Made by a program: the position numbers and the translations under genes. A DNA stretch of 64,000 nt. Origin: Variovorax sp. Sphag1AA. Lineage in GTDB: Bacteria > Pseudomonadota > Gammaproteobacteria > Burkholderiales > Burkholderiaceae_C. Position 1 is the first letter of the stretch. Each line of letters opens with the position of its first letter. The notes under the pieces are model-generated. The model saw only the letters and a list, made by a program, of their open reading frames with translations, made no database searches and had not been told where the DNA came from. The DNA lies in the NCBI RefSeq assembly GCF_014192575.1, contig NZ_JACHYC010000001.1, positions 1,275,374 to 1,339,373 on the forward strand, read 5' to 3'. Below are positions 1-8,262 of this stretch, in pieces.

Positions 1-531
1 GTCGACTACGGCCTGAGACAAAGCCGCTTGCAGGAATTGCAGTCCCTTGCATCCCGGGACGACCTGGAGTCCGCCGTGCGTGCGCTCGTCGACACGCTGA
101 GCGATGGTCGCGCCAAGCTCTGGCTGATCTGGCGGCTGCTGGCGCTGCGCGCGCAGGACGCGGAGTTCTTCCGCGAAGGCAGCTACGAGCCGATCGAAGT
201 GCACGGCCCGCGCGCGCATCACCTCGTGGCATTCATGCGCAGGCATCGCGGCCGCGTGCTGATCGCGGTCGCCGTGCGCTTCTTCGCCACCCTTGACGGG
301 CCTGCCGTCTGGCGCACCAGCGGCACCGGCAGTGGCTGGTCCGCGCATGCGTGGGAAGACGCCGAACTACATCTTCCGCCCGGAACCGGCGCACTCGAAT
401 TAGATGATTGCATCACGGGTATCCGCCACGTCGCACACGGGGGCAGGCTGCCGGTGGCACAGTTACTGCGCTCCTTTCCGGGAGCCGCGCTGGTCGGCGG
501 CGAGTCTGCCCGCGCCCGAAACGGTCCGTAG
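1..531 (+). CDS. treY: Malto-oligosyltrehalose synthase, C-terminal part (5' partial)
   Basis: The frame is open from the first base of the window to a TAG at 529-531, so only the last 176 residues are seen. They resemble the C-terminal part of TreY: a helical segment containing SDGRAKLWLIWRLL, then FREGSYEPIEVHGPRAHHL and a beta-rich domain with VLIAVAVRFFATL. TreY isomerises the reducing-end alpha-1,4 bond of maltodextrins into a trehalose-type alpha,alpha-1,1 bond, and TreZ then releases trehalose. The catalytic barrel lies outside the window, so activity cannot be judged. Neighbouring tre genes would be expected upstream. Confidence 0.75.
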   Translation, partial: VDYGLRQSRLQELQSLASRDDLESAVRALVDTLSDGRAKLWLIWRLLALRAQDAEFFREGSYEPIEVHGPRAHHLVAFMRRHRGRVLIAVAVRFFATLDGPAVWRTSGTGSGWSAHAWEDAELHLPPGTGALELDDCITGIRHVAHGGRLPVAQLLRSFPGAALVGGESARARNGP

Positions 532-636
532 GAGACCACTGACATCCGGACGCGACGACTGCCGCTCCAACGCACTGCCGGTTGGAGTATCCGGGGTGTT
601 CCAAATACAGATGGTCAACCAGAGACGGAGACATCC

Positions 637-906
637 ATGGCAACAGAGGCAATCTATTGCTTCGATACGGCAACGGTGCGGTTCGCGATCTACCTGGAAG
701 GCGGCGGCCGCGTCGTGGCGGAAATCGGCGAAGACCCCTTGAGGGACTTCTTCGGGGCGGACGGCGGCGGCGAGAGCCTGGTGGAGGCCTACGCGCGGAA
801 CGCCGGACTCATCAACACACGGGCGATCGAGCGTCACGTCGCGAGCGGCGGACGCCCGGTATGTCTCGAATCGTCGGACTTCGCGCTACTGGAGCACGAG
901 GCCTGA
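637..906 (+). CDS. Small DUF1488-like protein
   Basis: An 89-residue protein with a good ribosome site (ACGGAGAC at 624-631) before its ATG. The pattern VRFAIYLEGGGRVVAEI, then LRDFFGA, then a helical stretch ending in CLESSDF, resembles the DUF1488 family of small soluble proteins of unknown function. There is no signal peptide or membrane segment. It stands alone between treY and another small gene. That it is a real gene is likely from the ribosome site and the conserved-looking composition; no function can be given. Confidence 0.65.
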   Translation: MATEAIYCFDTATVRFAIYLEGGGRVVAEIGEDPLRDFFGADGGGESLVEAYARNAGLINTRAIERHVASGGRPVCLESSDFALLEHEA

Positions 907-992
907 GTTTTCCAGCTTCATGCTCGTCGCGGGGAAAGCAACCGCGTCGAGCGTGGGGATGCTCTGGTGTTGCCAACAACACCGCGCGAAGA

Positions 993-1009
993 TTGCTGCA
1001 TTGCAGCAA
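993..1009. promoter_or_regulatory. Perfect inverted repeat with TGCATTGCA core
   Basis: TTGCTGC-ATT-GCAGCAA is a perfect 7-bp inverted repeat ending 14 bases before the ATG at 1024. Its core TGCATTGCA is close to TGCATCGCA in the inverted repeat before the PHA depolymerase gene at 63728-63740. TGC/GCA palindromes are the type bound by the PHA-responsive repressor PhaR; assigning PhaR here is inference. It could instead be an RNA hairpin affecting translation. Confidence 0.4.
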
Positions 1010-1023
1010 GAATCAACTGCGCG

Positions 1024-1251
1024 ATGAAACGAAAGGCACCAACAGAACGCATCCCTGTGACCGATCAGGTCGGAAAGCGACACATTGTTGTGCGATACGT
1101 GGAAGTGGACACGAGCCCTACCTCCAGCGAGCAGCAGCCGGCGGAGGTCATCGAGTACCGCCTCGAAGCAGGCCGCAGCGTCAAGCGCACTGGCGCCGAT
1201 ACTTTCCAGACGGCCGACGGAGTGCTCATGTTGAAAGTCCTGGAGCCGTAG
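1024..1251 (+). CDS. Small hypothetical protein
   Basis: A 75-residue frame starting at the second ATG of a longer open frame (the first, at 967, would add a Cys-rich leader that looks non-coding). The protein begins with a basic stretch (MKRKAPTERIPV) followed by alternating beta-like residues: HIVVRYVEV, then VIEYRLEAGRSVKRTG and DGVLMLKVLEP. This suggests a small one-domain beta fold. No clear Shine-Dalgarno sequence is seen, and a perfect inverted repeat lies just upstream. I do not recognise the family. It converges on the LysE exporter gene with a 9-base gap. Confidence 0.5.
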   Translation: MKRKAPTERIPVTDQVGKRHIVVRYVEVDTSPTSSEQQPAEVIEYRLEAGRSVKRTGADTFQTADGVLMLKVLEP

Positions 1252-1260
1252 GCCCGGCCC

Positions 1261-1899
1261 CTAAACGTCCTTGGCCGCCCGCTTCACGGTGGCCAGCAGC
1301 GCCCCCGCCCCGATGAACGTCAACCCCGACAGCCGGTTGAAGGCCTTCGCCCTCCCCTTGACCCGCAGCCATGGCGAAAGACGCGAAGCAAACGCGGCAT
1401 AGGACATCAGCCAGAACAACTCGAAGCAGATGAAGGTTCCGCCCAGGATGGCGAACTGATAGAGCTGCGGCGAAGCCGGATTGATGAACTGCGGAAAGAA
1501 CGCAGTGAAGAAGAGCAAGGCCTTCGGATTGCTCGCGCCCACCAGAAAGCCCTTGGCGTAGAGCGCCTTGCGGCTCGAGCGACCCATGGTGCCGGAAGGA
1601 AGTTCAAAGCTCGAAGTCGTGGAGCGCAACGTCGTGATGCCGATGTACAGCAGGTAGCAGACGCCGAACCACTTGATCGCATGGAAGAGCGTTTCGGATG
1701 CAGCAAGCACGGCGCCCACCCCGATCGCGGAACACACCATGATGCCGACGACGGCGGTGACGCTGCCGATGGCTGAAAAGAACGTGCGCCGGACCCCGTG
1801 ATTCACCCCGTTCGAAACGCACATCAGCACGCTCGGGCCGGGCGTCACGGTCAGGACAAAGACAGCGACGGTGTAGAGCAACCAGGTCTGCAGGGACAT
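1261..1899 (-). CDS. LysE/RhtB-family amino-acid exporter
   Basis: A 212-residue inner-membrane protein of the LysE/RhtB superfamily, which exports amino acids and their derivatives. The N-terminus carries the family hallmark VLTVTPGPSVLMCVSNGVNHG, and about six hydrophobic segments can be traced, including FFSAIGSVTAVVGIMVCSAI, LFHAIKWFGVCYLLYIGI and FAILGGTFICFELFWLMSY. The internal segment FLVGASNPKALLFFTAFFPQFI is also typical. AGGA lies 6 bases before the ATG. The substrate cannot be read from the sequence; RhtB-like homoserine/threonine or leucine export are the usual guesses. It is monocistronic, 61 bases downstream of the leftward secreted-hydrolase gene. Confidence 0.9.
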   Translation of the reverse strand: MSLQTWLLYTVAVFVLTVTPGPSVLMCVSNGVNHGVRRTFFSAIGSVTAVVGIMVCSAIGVGAVLAASETLFHAIKWFGVCYLLYIGITTLRSTTSSFELPSGTMGRSSRKALYAKGFLVGASNPKALLFFTAFFPQFINPASPQLYQFAILGGTFICFELFWLMSYAAFASRLSPWLRVKGRAKAFNRLSGLTFIGAGALLATVKRAAKDV

Positions 1900-1960
1900 G
1901 AGGATTCCTAAGGGGCGACCAGCGATTGTGCCGCCAGCGCCCCTGCGGAATCAGCGCGCA

Positions 1961-4138
1961 TCAAGGCAGGAAGTTGAGCGTCTCCGGCAACGGCGGCACC
2001 ACAGGCATCTCGAACACCGGGCCGACCCCGTCGGGATCGATCACCTGCGCACCATCGGTTGCGAAGAACACCGCGATCTGCGTTTGCGCCGCGACGGCAA
2101 ACGGAGCGGCCTTGGCGATGCCGATGTTGGTGAGGAAGGTGTGCGGGTTCTTGGGGATCGCTCCGCCCGTCGCGGCAAAGGCCAGGTCGTTGCGGAAGTA
2201 CAGGGCGCGATCCGCGAGTTGCCCCGCGCGAAGGATCGCGGTGGCCGTCGGGTTGGGCACGGTCTGGTCGCCCTTGGCGAACTGCACGATCACCGGCTTG
2301 GCCGCATTGCCCGGCAGCGGCTGCCGACGGATGTACGGCGCATACGACACCGGATTGCCCGACTGCTGCGCCCACACGTTGTGTTCGAGCACGACCTGGA
2401 TCGCGTCCGCGCCCGCCACGTTGTTCACCAGCGGCGACTGGTCGCGCAGCGGCATGTTCTCGTTGAAGTTCAGGTTGTAGGGCACCGGCACGTTCGGCGT
2501 CGGTGGCAGGTTGAGCAGTTGCGGCACGCGCGTGGCAAGCGCCACCGCAGTCAGGACGCGGAACTGGCCAAGACGCGCAACTTCAGTGATCGAGCCGCCC
2601 GGCACATTGGGCACACCCGCCCTCACCGAGCCTTCCATGCCGAGGAAGATCGTGCCGTAGATGCCGCCGAAGGATTGGCCGGCGTAGTAGATGCGGGTCT
2701 TGTCGATGTCGACCGAGCCATCGCCGTCGACGTCGATGCCGACCTGGATCTGTCGCACCAGTTGCATCAGATCGACCACGGTCTGGCGCAGGCCGTCGCG
2801 GCTGGACACGAGCGACAAGGCACCAACCGCGCCCACACCTTCCGTCGAATCGATCGTGCCGTTGCCGTCCTGATCGAAGCCCCGGCCGCCCGAGGGCAGA
2901 ACAACCGGCGCTCCCGTCTTGGGCAGCACGTTGAGCGTGCCCAGCGGGCCGCCGCCGTGTCCGACGACGCTGATCGCCATCGTTGCGATGCCTTTCGACG
3001 CGAAGGTCGACGCCACGGTCCACGGTGCGCCATACATGCTGTCGGTGAAGCCGTGGCCGAAGATCGCAACCGGCCATCCGTTCGCCGGCCGCTGGCCGCT
3101 CGGCAGGAACACCTCGACCAGCAGGTCGTTGCTCGACTGCGGCGCCGGTTGGCCGATCAGCGTCCCCGTGGGAGGAATCACCCGGGCCGCGTTCAGGTAG
3201 TTGGGCGAGCGGAAGGTGCCGAATGCCACGCGTCCCACCGCGCCGGGGAAGACTTCGAGCGCCGGCAGCGGGACGAACGAGTTCGTGAAGGAAGGCGCGG
3301 CCCCGGCCCCGGTCTGCTGCGCCCATTGAATGCCGGCGAGGCTCGTCACCGGGAACACCGCGCGCGTCGTGCCGTTGTTGCCGATCATGAAGTTCACCGG
3401 GCCCGGCGTGGCACTGCGGAGTTGATGGCGGATCTTGAACAGGTCGGCGCTGATGCTCTGCGTGGTGAACAGGCTCAACCCGACCACGCTGTTCGCGTTC
3501 GTGCGAACCGCGCGGTCGGCATCTCGCAGCGTCCCGAGATAGTCCGTCAGGCCACGGTCCTGCGCCTGCTCGCGCCCGAGCCCTCCGCGCAGCTTTGCGA
3601 AAGGCCCCGCGTCGAGACGATCACCGGACTTGTCGCGAATGCCATCGGTGATCACGATCACATAGCGCGAGTGCTCCTGCAGCAGCTCGTCGGATTCGAC
3701 CACCAGCGTCTTGTCCGCAGCATTCCACGCGACCTGGTTGATGCCGACCTTCTGGCCGAAGCCCGCACCACTGAGCGTGTCCCCGAGGTTCACGAGATAG
3801 AGCGTCTTGCTGTTGACGGTGCTCAGATCGATGTCGCCGGTGAAGGGCACCGTGATGCGCGGCTGCGTGTTGAACCCGTCGAGCGTGTTGAGCACATCGA
3901 TGTCCGCGCAATCGGACACCCTGACTTTGCAGTCAGGTTTGGGCAGGTTCACACGCTTGAAAGTGTTCTGCGTCCAGTCCGGCACCGTGAAGCGGTCGCT
4001 CGGGAAAGGAGCCGTGGTCGGGCTGGAGAAGTCCACCTTCACGCTGACCCCAGCGGCTAGTGCAAAGGCTGGCATCGCAGCCAATGCGGCCAGCAACAGT
4101 GATGCGCGCCCCGCCCGGGCCTTCTGTCGATCCTGCAT
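1961..4138 (-). CDS. Secreted alpha/beta-hydrolase-like protein with calcium-loop motifs
   Basis: A 725-residue exported protein with a Sec signal peptide (MQDRQKARAGRASLLLAALA, cleaved after about residue 28). Residues 60-200 resemble an Ig-like N-terminal module (VPFTGDIDLSTVNSKTLYLV...). The C-terminal half has an alpha/beta-hydrolase layout, with GHGFTDS (about residue 358) and the nucleophile elbow YYAGQSFGGIYG (Ser near 489). Between them lie two EF-hand/dockerin-like loops, DQDGNGTIDSTE (about 427) and DVDGDGSVDID (about 469), which suggests calcium binding. A lipase- or esterase-type activity is likely but unproven. GAGGAGA precedes the ATG. It is unlinked to the bad/ali genes and has 412 non-coding bases upstream. 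Confidence 0.75.
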   Translation of the reverse strand: MQDRQKARAGRASLLLAALAAMPAFALAAGVSVKVDFSSPTTAPFPSDRFTVPDWTQNTFKRVNLPKPDCKVRVSDCADIDVLNTLDGFNTQPRITVPFTGDIDLSTVNSKTLYLVNLGDTLSGAGFGQKVGINQVAWNAADKTLVVESDELLQEHSRYVIVITDGIRDKSGDRLDAGPFAKLRGGLGREQAQDRGLTDYLGTLRDADRAVRTNANSVVGLSLFTTQSISADLFKIRHQLRSATPGPVNFMIGNNGTTRAVFPVTSLAGIQWAQQTGAGAAPSFTNSFVPLPALEVFPGAVGRVAFGTFRSPNYLNAARVIPPTGTLIGQPAPQSSNDLLVEVFLPSGQRPANGWPVAIFGHGFTDSMYGAPWTVASTFASKGIATMAISVVGHGGGPLGTLNVLPKTGAPVVLPSGGRGFDQDGNGTIDSTEGVGAVGALSLVSSRDGLRQTVVDLMQLVRQIQVGIDVDGDGSVDIDKTRIYYAGQSFGGIYGTIFLGMEGSVRAGVPNVPGGSITEVARLGQFRVLTAVALATRVPQLLNLPPTPNVPVPYNLNFNENMPLRDQSPLVNNVAGADAIQVVLEHNVWAQQSGNPVSYAPYIRRQPLPGNAAKPVIVQFAKGDQTVPNPTATAILRAGQLADRALYFRNDLAFAATGGAIPKNPHTFLTNIGIAKAAPFAVAAQTQIAVFFATDGAQVIDPDGVGPVFEMPVVPPLPETLNFLP

Positions 4139-4550
4139 GTGAGTCTCCTCGCGTTGTGTAGTACGGACCGCAGCATGGAAGGCACGGTGCGCGAGTCGGC
4201 TGCGAGGGACCCGCCGCGGATTTATATAACCATGCCGTGCATTTGGTCCAGCTAGGGTTAGTCCCGCTCGCAGGAGGGCTGCATCGATATACTCGCCTGC
4301 GTCGCGTCAAACAAAGGCGCGATCGGGATTGGCGTCCCGAGTAATCGCTGCGACGTAAGCCGCAGTTTCTCCGCAGAGACCCTGCGGCTTCGTTGTTCCT
4401 GCCTCCATTTTTTGGCGGCTCGGGCAGGGAGCCGAAAGGCTCGCCGGTTTGCGCAAGCGATTCCCGGTACGCCAACCTGTTCGAGCCGCCGCCCTCAATT
4501 GGCGTTGGGTGCGGCGGTTGTTGCAAACCGAATCGCTTGGAGGCCATTCA
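4139..4550. other. 412-base non-coding stretch with a 9-bp hairpin
   Basis: No convincing gene lies between the secreted hydrolase and the 78-residue ORF. It holds a perfect 9-bp inverted repeat AAGCCGCAG...CTGCGGCTT (4357-4365 and 4382-4390, 16-base loop). A TATACT hexamer at 4288-4293 is a possible -10 for rightward transcription, with no good -35. A second weak hairpin (GGCTC/GAGCC) lies near 4430-4450. It may be a long 5' leader, an sRNA gene or simply the two divergent promoters. No known riboswitch pattern was recognised. Confidence 0.4.
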
Positions 4551-4787
4551 ATGGCATACCCTTTTTGCGCGCCCGCGCACCTCCCCAACCCCGACCCCTT
4601 CGAACTCGCGGTGCAAGCCGCTCGCGAGATCAAGGCAGTGCGGGCGGCCTACAACGTCATCGACTGCATCCAGAGCATTACCAATGCGTCGCAAGCGCGC
4701 GAGCTGATGCTCGTCAGCGATGCGGAGTTCCAGCGCCGCGCTCAACGCGCCATGGCAACGCTGACGTCGATGCGACGCAGCTCGTAG
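4551..4787 (+). CDS. Small hypothetical protein
   Basis: A 78-residue soluble protein. The ATG at 4551 is chosen because TTGGAGG lies 8-14 bases upstream; the longer in-frame alternative from 4449 would add an Arg/Trp-rich leader without a ribosome site. The protein has a short Pro-rich start (CAPAHLPNPDPFELAVQAA) followed by a likely helical body (REIKAVRAAYNVIDCIQSI, SQARELMLVSDAEFQRRAQ). The family is not recognised. It converges on badK with a 9-base gap and is preceded by a long non-coding stretch, so it probably has its own promoter. Confidence 0.6.
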   Translation: MAYPFCAPAHLPNPDPFELAVQAAREIKAVRAAYNVIDCIQSITNASQARELMLVSDAEFQRRAQRAMATLTSMRRSS

Positions 4788-4796
4788 CGCCACGCA

Positions 4797-5591
4797 TCAG
4801 CGATGCGCAAAGGCCGGAGCGCGTTTCTCCAGGAACGCCTTCATACCTTCGTGCGCATCGTCACTCGCGAAGCGCGCGTGAAGCTGCCGGCGCTCGAAGC
4901 CGATGCCTTCGGAGAGCGACCCCTCGAAGGCACGGTTGACCGATTCCTTGATCGCGATGAGCGCCGGTAGCGAGAAGGCCGCGATCTTCGTTGCCAGCGC
5001 AAGCGTCTGCGACATCAGCTCGTCGTTACGCACGACGCGCGAGACAAGGCCATAACGATCGGCTTCCACCGCATCGAGCATGCGTGCCGACAAACACATG
5101 TCCATCGCCTTCGCCTTGCCGATGGCACGCGGCAGTCGCTGCGTGCCACCTGCACCGGGCAGCATCGCGAGCTTGATCTCTGGCAGTGCGAACTTCGCGC
5201 TCTCGGCCGCGATGACGATGTCGCACGACAGCGCAAGCTCGCAACCACCACCCATTGCAAAGCCCGCGACCGCGGCGATCACCGGCTTGCGCACGCTGCG
5301 GATGGTCTCCCAGTTGCGCGTGATGAATTCCGACTTGACCACGTCCATGTAGCTCCAGTCGGCCATCGCCGCGATGTCGGCGCCGGCGGCAAAGGCTTTT
5401 TCGCTGCCGGTGATCACGATCGCGCCGATCGCTTCGTCCGCATCGAATGTGCGCAGTGCGGCGCCGAGCGCATCCATCAGCGCATCGTTGAGCGCATTCA
5501 TCTGGCGCGGGCGGTTCAACCGGATCAGGCCGACGCGTCCGTGCATCTCGGCAAGAACCGGCGCTTCTTCCAGGGTGTCCGGCGTGCTCAT
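4797..5591 (-). CDS. badK: Cyclohex-1-ene-1-carboxyl-CoA hydratase
   Basis: A 264-residue crotonase-family enzyme. It is closely similar, as remembered, to BadK of Rhodopseudomonas palustris: MNALNDALMDALG, the oxyanion-hole segment AFAAGADIAAMA, GFAMGGGCELALSCDIVIA, LPGAGGTQRLPRAIGKAKAM and a C-terminal FLEKRAPAFAHR. BadK hydrates cyclohex-1-ene-carboxyl-CoA to 2-hydroxycyclohexane-carboxyl-CoA, the substrate of BadH. The start codon overlaps the stop of the upstream Bug-receptor gene by 4 bases (ATGA), indicating translational coupling. It is the last gene of the leftward bad/ali operon. The enzyme class is certain; the substrate rests on family similarity and context. Confidence 0.88.
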   Translation of the reverse strand: MSTPDTLEEAPVLAEMHGRVGLIRLNRPRQMNALNDALMDALGAALRTFDADEAIGAIVITGSEKAFAAGADIAAMADWSYMDVVKSEFITRNWETIRSVRKPVIAAVAGFAMGGGCELALSCDIVIAAESAKFALPEIKLAMLPGAGGTQRLPRAIGKAKAMDMCLSARMLDAVEADRYGLVSRVVRNDELMSQTLALATKIAAFSLPALIAIKESVNRAFEGSLSEGIGFERRQLHARFASDDAHEGMKAFLEKRAPAFAHR

Positions 5592-6558
5592 TCGACGACG
5601 ATCTTCTGCTCACGGATGAGCGTTGAAAGTCGCTGGCTTTCATCGGCGAGCAGCGCCTTGAATTCGGTCGGGCTCATCGCGGCGGTTTCTGCACCGAGCT
5701 CGGCGTAACGCGACTTGACGGCTGCTTGCGTCATCGCCTTGCCCAACTCCCGATTGAGGCGCGCGACGATCTCCGGCGAGGTGCCATTGGGCGCCCACAG
5801 GCCGAACCAGATGTCGAGGTCCGCCTCCTTGAAGCCCGACTCGCCGACCGTCGGCACATCAGGGAAGAACGGCGAGCGCTTCGCGCTCACGACGCCCAGG
5901 AGCTTGACCTTGCCGGAACGGATGTGCGGAAACGCAATGCCCGGATCGCACACGAAATCGGCGTGCCCCGCCATCACGTCCTGCAGCGCGGGTGCGGCGC
6001 CGCGGTACGGGATGTGAGTGACGTAGGTGCCCGTGGCGACCTTGAACATTTCGCAGGCCAGGTGCGGCGGGGTGCCGGTGCCCGACGAAGCATAGGAGAG
6101 CTTGCCCGGCTGTGATTTGGCCAGCGCGACAAGTTCCTTGGCGTTGTTCACCGGAAGCTGCGGCTTCGCAACCAGGTACATCTGGGTGCGCCCGATGGTG
6201 CCGACCGGCGTGAGATCGCGCGAAGGCAGGATGCTCGACTTGAAGAGCGACGGGTTGGCGGTTTCCACCGAGGTCGGCGCGATCAGGAACGTCTGCCCGT
6301 CCGGCGCGGCGCGGATGACTTCGGCTGCCGCGATGTTGCCGCTCGCGCCGGGCTTGTTGTCGATGACGATCGTCTGGCCTAGCGATTCGGTCATCTGCTG
6401 CGCGAGGATGCGCGCCATCACGTCAGTGCTGCCGCCCGGCGCAAAGCCGACGACGATGCGTATGGGCTTGGTGGGCCATGGGGTCTCCGCCTGCACTGCG
6501 CCGAAGATGCCGAGGCCCAGCGCGAATGCCGTGACCGCCCGAGTCAGATGCTGTCTCA
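5588..6558 (-). CDS. Bug-family periplasmic solute-binding receptor (tripartite tricarboxylate transporter type)
   Basis: A 323-residue exported receptor. The signal peptide is MRQHLTRAVTAFALGLGIFG, cleaved after AVQA. The mature part starts TPWPTKPIRIVVGFAPGGSTD, the ligand-loop signature of Bug/TctC proteins, followed by QTIVIDNKPGASGNIAA and LSYASSGTGTPPHLACEMF. The ATG at 6558 is preferred because GGAG lies 14 bases upstream; another ATG at 6582 lacks a site. No tctA/tctB membrane genes occur nearby. Its place between aliA and badK suggests that it captures an alicyclic or related carboxylate, or senses it; this is inference. Confidence 0.88.
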
Positions 6559-6594
6559 TTTTTCGTTGTCTCCGTTGGTTCATCTTGAGTTGAT

Positions 6595-8238
6595 TCACAC
6601 CGCTTCGCCGCGCAGCAAATCGCGCAGCTTGAACTTCTGGATCTTTCCCGAGGGCGTCGACGGCATCGCGTCGCGCACCACGAGGCGTTCGGGGATGTAC
6701 TGCAGCGCCACCTTCTGCCCCTTGAGAAACTCGACGATCGAAGGCAGGTCGATGCTCTGGCCCGGCCTCGGTACGACCACGGCGCAGGCCCGCTCGCCAA
6801 GGCGCTCGTCGGGGTACGCGACGATGGCTGCCATCTGCACCGCAGGGTGGCGATAGAGCAGCGCTTCGATCTCGACCACCGGCACGTTTTCGCCGCCGCG
6901 GATGATCACGTCCTTGCTTCGCCCGGTGATGCGCAGGTAGCCGCGCTCGTCGATGCGCGCCATGTCGCCGGTGTCGAACCAGTCGTCCGCATCGGTGCCG
7001 TTGAGATGCGGCCGCTTGAGGTAGCCACCGAAGTTGGAGCACGAGCGCAGCATCAGCTCGCCCGAAGCGCCCGGCGGCAGCGTCTTGCCGTCCACGTCGA
7101 CCACCTTGATCTCCACGCCGGGCAGCGGATGCCCATCGGTGTTGAAGGCACGTTCGTCGTCATCGTCGAGTTCGATGAGCGTGACCGCGCCGTTCTCGCT
7201 CATGCCCCAGGCCGAGACGATCTTGGTGCCCAGCACGCTGCGCGCCTGCTCCACCAGCGGGCCGGGGATCGGTGCGCCCGCGCAGAGAAAGGTGCGAAGC
7301 GTCGGCACCGCACCACCACTCTCGGCGACCGCGCGCGTGAGGTCGGTGAGGAACGGCGTGGACGCCATCGTGAAGCTCGCGCCTTCGGCCTGGATCAGCG
7401 CGACCGCGCGCGCAGGCTCCCAGATGTCCTGCAGCACCACGCTCGCCTTGAGCATGATCGGCATCATCAGGCCATACATGAAGCCGGTCTGGTGCGCCAT
7501 TGGCGAGGCCATCAGCACCACGTCATCGCTGCCCAGATGCAATCGCTCTGCATAAGGAATGATGTTCGCCATCGTGGTGTTGGCGGTGTGCATCACACCC
7601 TTGGGTTCGCCGGTGGTGCCCGAGGTGTAGATGAGCTGCATCACGTCGTCGGGGCCCGGTCGGCTGCGCGAGAGGATTTCCTTCGCATCGGCAGCCGCTT
7701 CCCATTCGGGGCCACTCAGGAGCGCCTCGAAGCTGTTGTCGCCACTGCCACCGACCACGACCACCTGCTTCAGATCGGGCAGATCCGGCTGCAGGCCAGC
7801 CAGCATGGCTTCGAAGTCGAAGCCCCGGAAGCGCTTCGGCACGATCATCACCTTGGCCGCGCCATGCTTGAGCATGAAGGAGAGTTCGCGCTCGCGGAAG
7901 ATGTGCATGATCGGATTCATCACCGCACCGATGCGCGCGCACGCAATGTAGGTCAGCGTGAACTGCCACCAGTTGGGCAACTGGCACGCCACCACATCGC
8001 CGCGCCCGACGCCAAGGCGCGCAAGGCCCACCGCGATGCGATCGGCCATGCGCGCCAACTCCCGGTAGGTGAAGCGCGTCGTATCGCCCTCCTCCACGCG
8101 CAGCGCGGTCAGCGCGACCTTGTCCGGACTCTCCGCGACGCAGGCGTCGAGGTCGTCGTTGATGGTGCGGTCATGCCAGAGGCCCTGCGCAATCATGCGT
8201 GCGCGGCGCGGCGGGATCAGTACGGCGTCGAATTCCAT
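6595..8238 (-). CDS. aliA: Cyclohexanecarboxylate-CoA ligase (AMP-forming)
   Basis: A 547-residue acyl-CoA synthetase of the ANL superfamily. Motifs are in the expected order: P-loop-like LIYTSGTTGEPKGVMHT, the aromatic/AMP-binding SAWGMSENGAVT, the hinge segment WFDTGDMARIDERGYLRITG, RSKDVIIRGGENV, and the C-terminal catalytic lysine region PSTPSGKIQKFKLRDLL. It activates the free acid with ATP and CoA as the first step of the pathway. Assignment to AliA rests on gene order with aliB, badI, badH and badK; the domain signature alone says only medium-chain or cyclic acyl-CoA ligase. AGGAGACAAAGC precedes the ATG. Confidence 0.85.
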   Translation of the reverse strand: MEFDAVLIPPRRARMIAQGLWHDRTINDDLDACVAESPDKVALTALRVEEGDTTRFTYRELARMADRIAVGLARLGVGRGDVVACQLPNWWQFTLTYIACARIGAVMNPIMHIFRERELSFMLKHGAAKVMIVPKRFRGFDFEAMLAGLQPDLPDLKQVVVVGGSGDNSFEALLSGPEWEAAADAKEILSRSRPGPDDVMQLIYTSGTTGEPKGVMHTANTTMANIIPYAERLHLGSDDVVLMASPMAHQTGFMYGLMMPIMLKASVVLQDIWEPARAVALIQAEGASFTMASTPFLTDLTRAVAESGGAVPTLRTFLCAGAPIPGPLVEQARSVLGTKIVSAWGMSENGAVTLIELDDDDERAFNTDGHPLPGVEIKVVDVDGKTLPPGASGELMLRSCSNFGGYLKRPHLNGTDADDWFDTGDMARIDERGYLRITGRSKDVIIRGGENVPVVEIEALLYRHPAVQMAAIVAYPDERLGERACAVVVPRPGQSIDLPSIVEFLKGQKVALQYIPERLVVRDAMPSTPSGKIQKFKLRDLLRGEAV

Positions 8239-8262
8239 GCTTTGTCTCCTCGTTGTTGTTGA

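Noticed and set aside
1898..4060. A 720-residue open frame antisense to the secreted hydrolase
   Set aside because: Arg/His-rich composition without domain pattern or ribosome site; an open frame by GC bias opposite a real gene.
4357..4390. Hairpin considered as rho-independent terminator
   Set aside because: The 16-base loop and absence of a T run argue against it; kept only as an unexplained structure.
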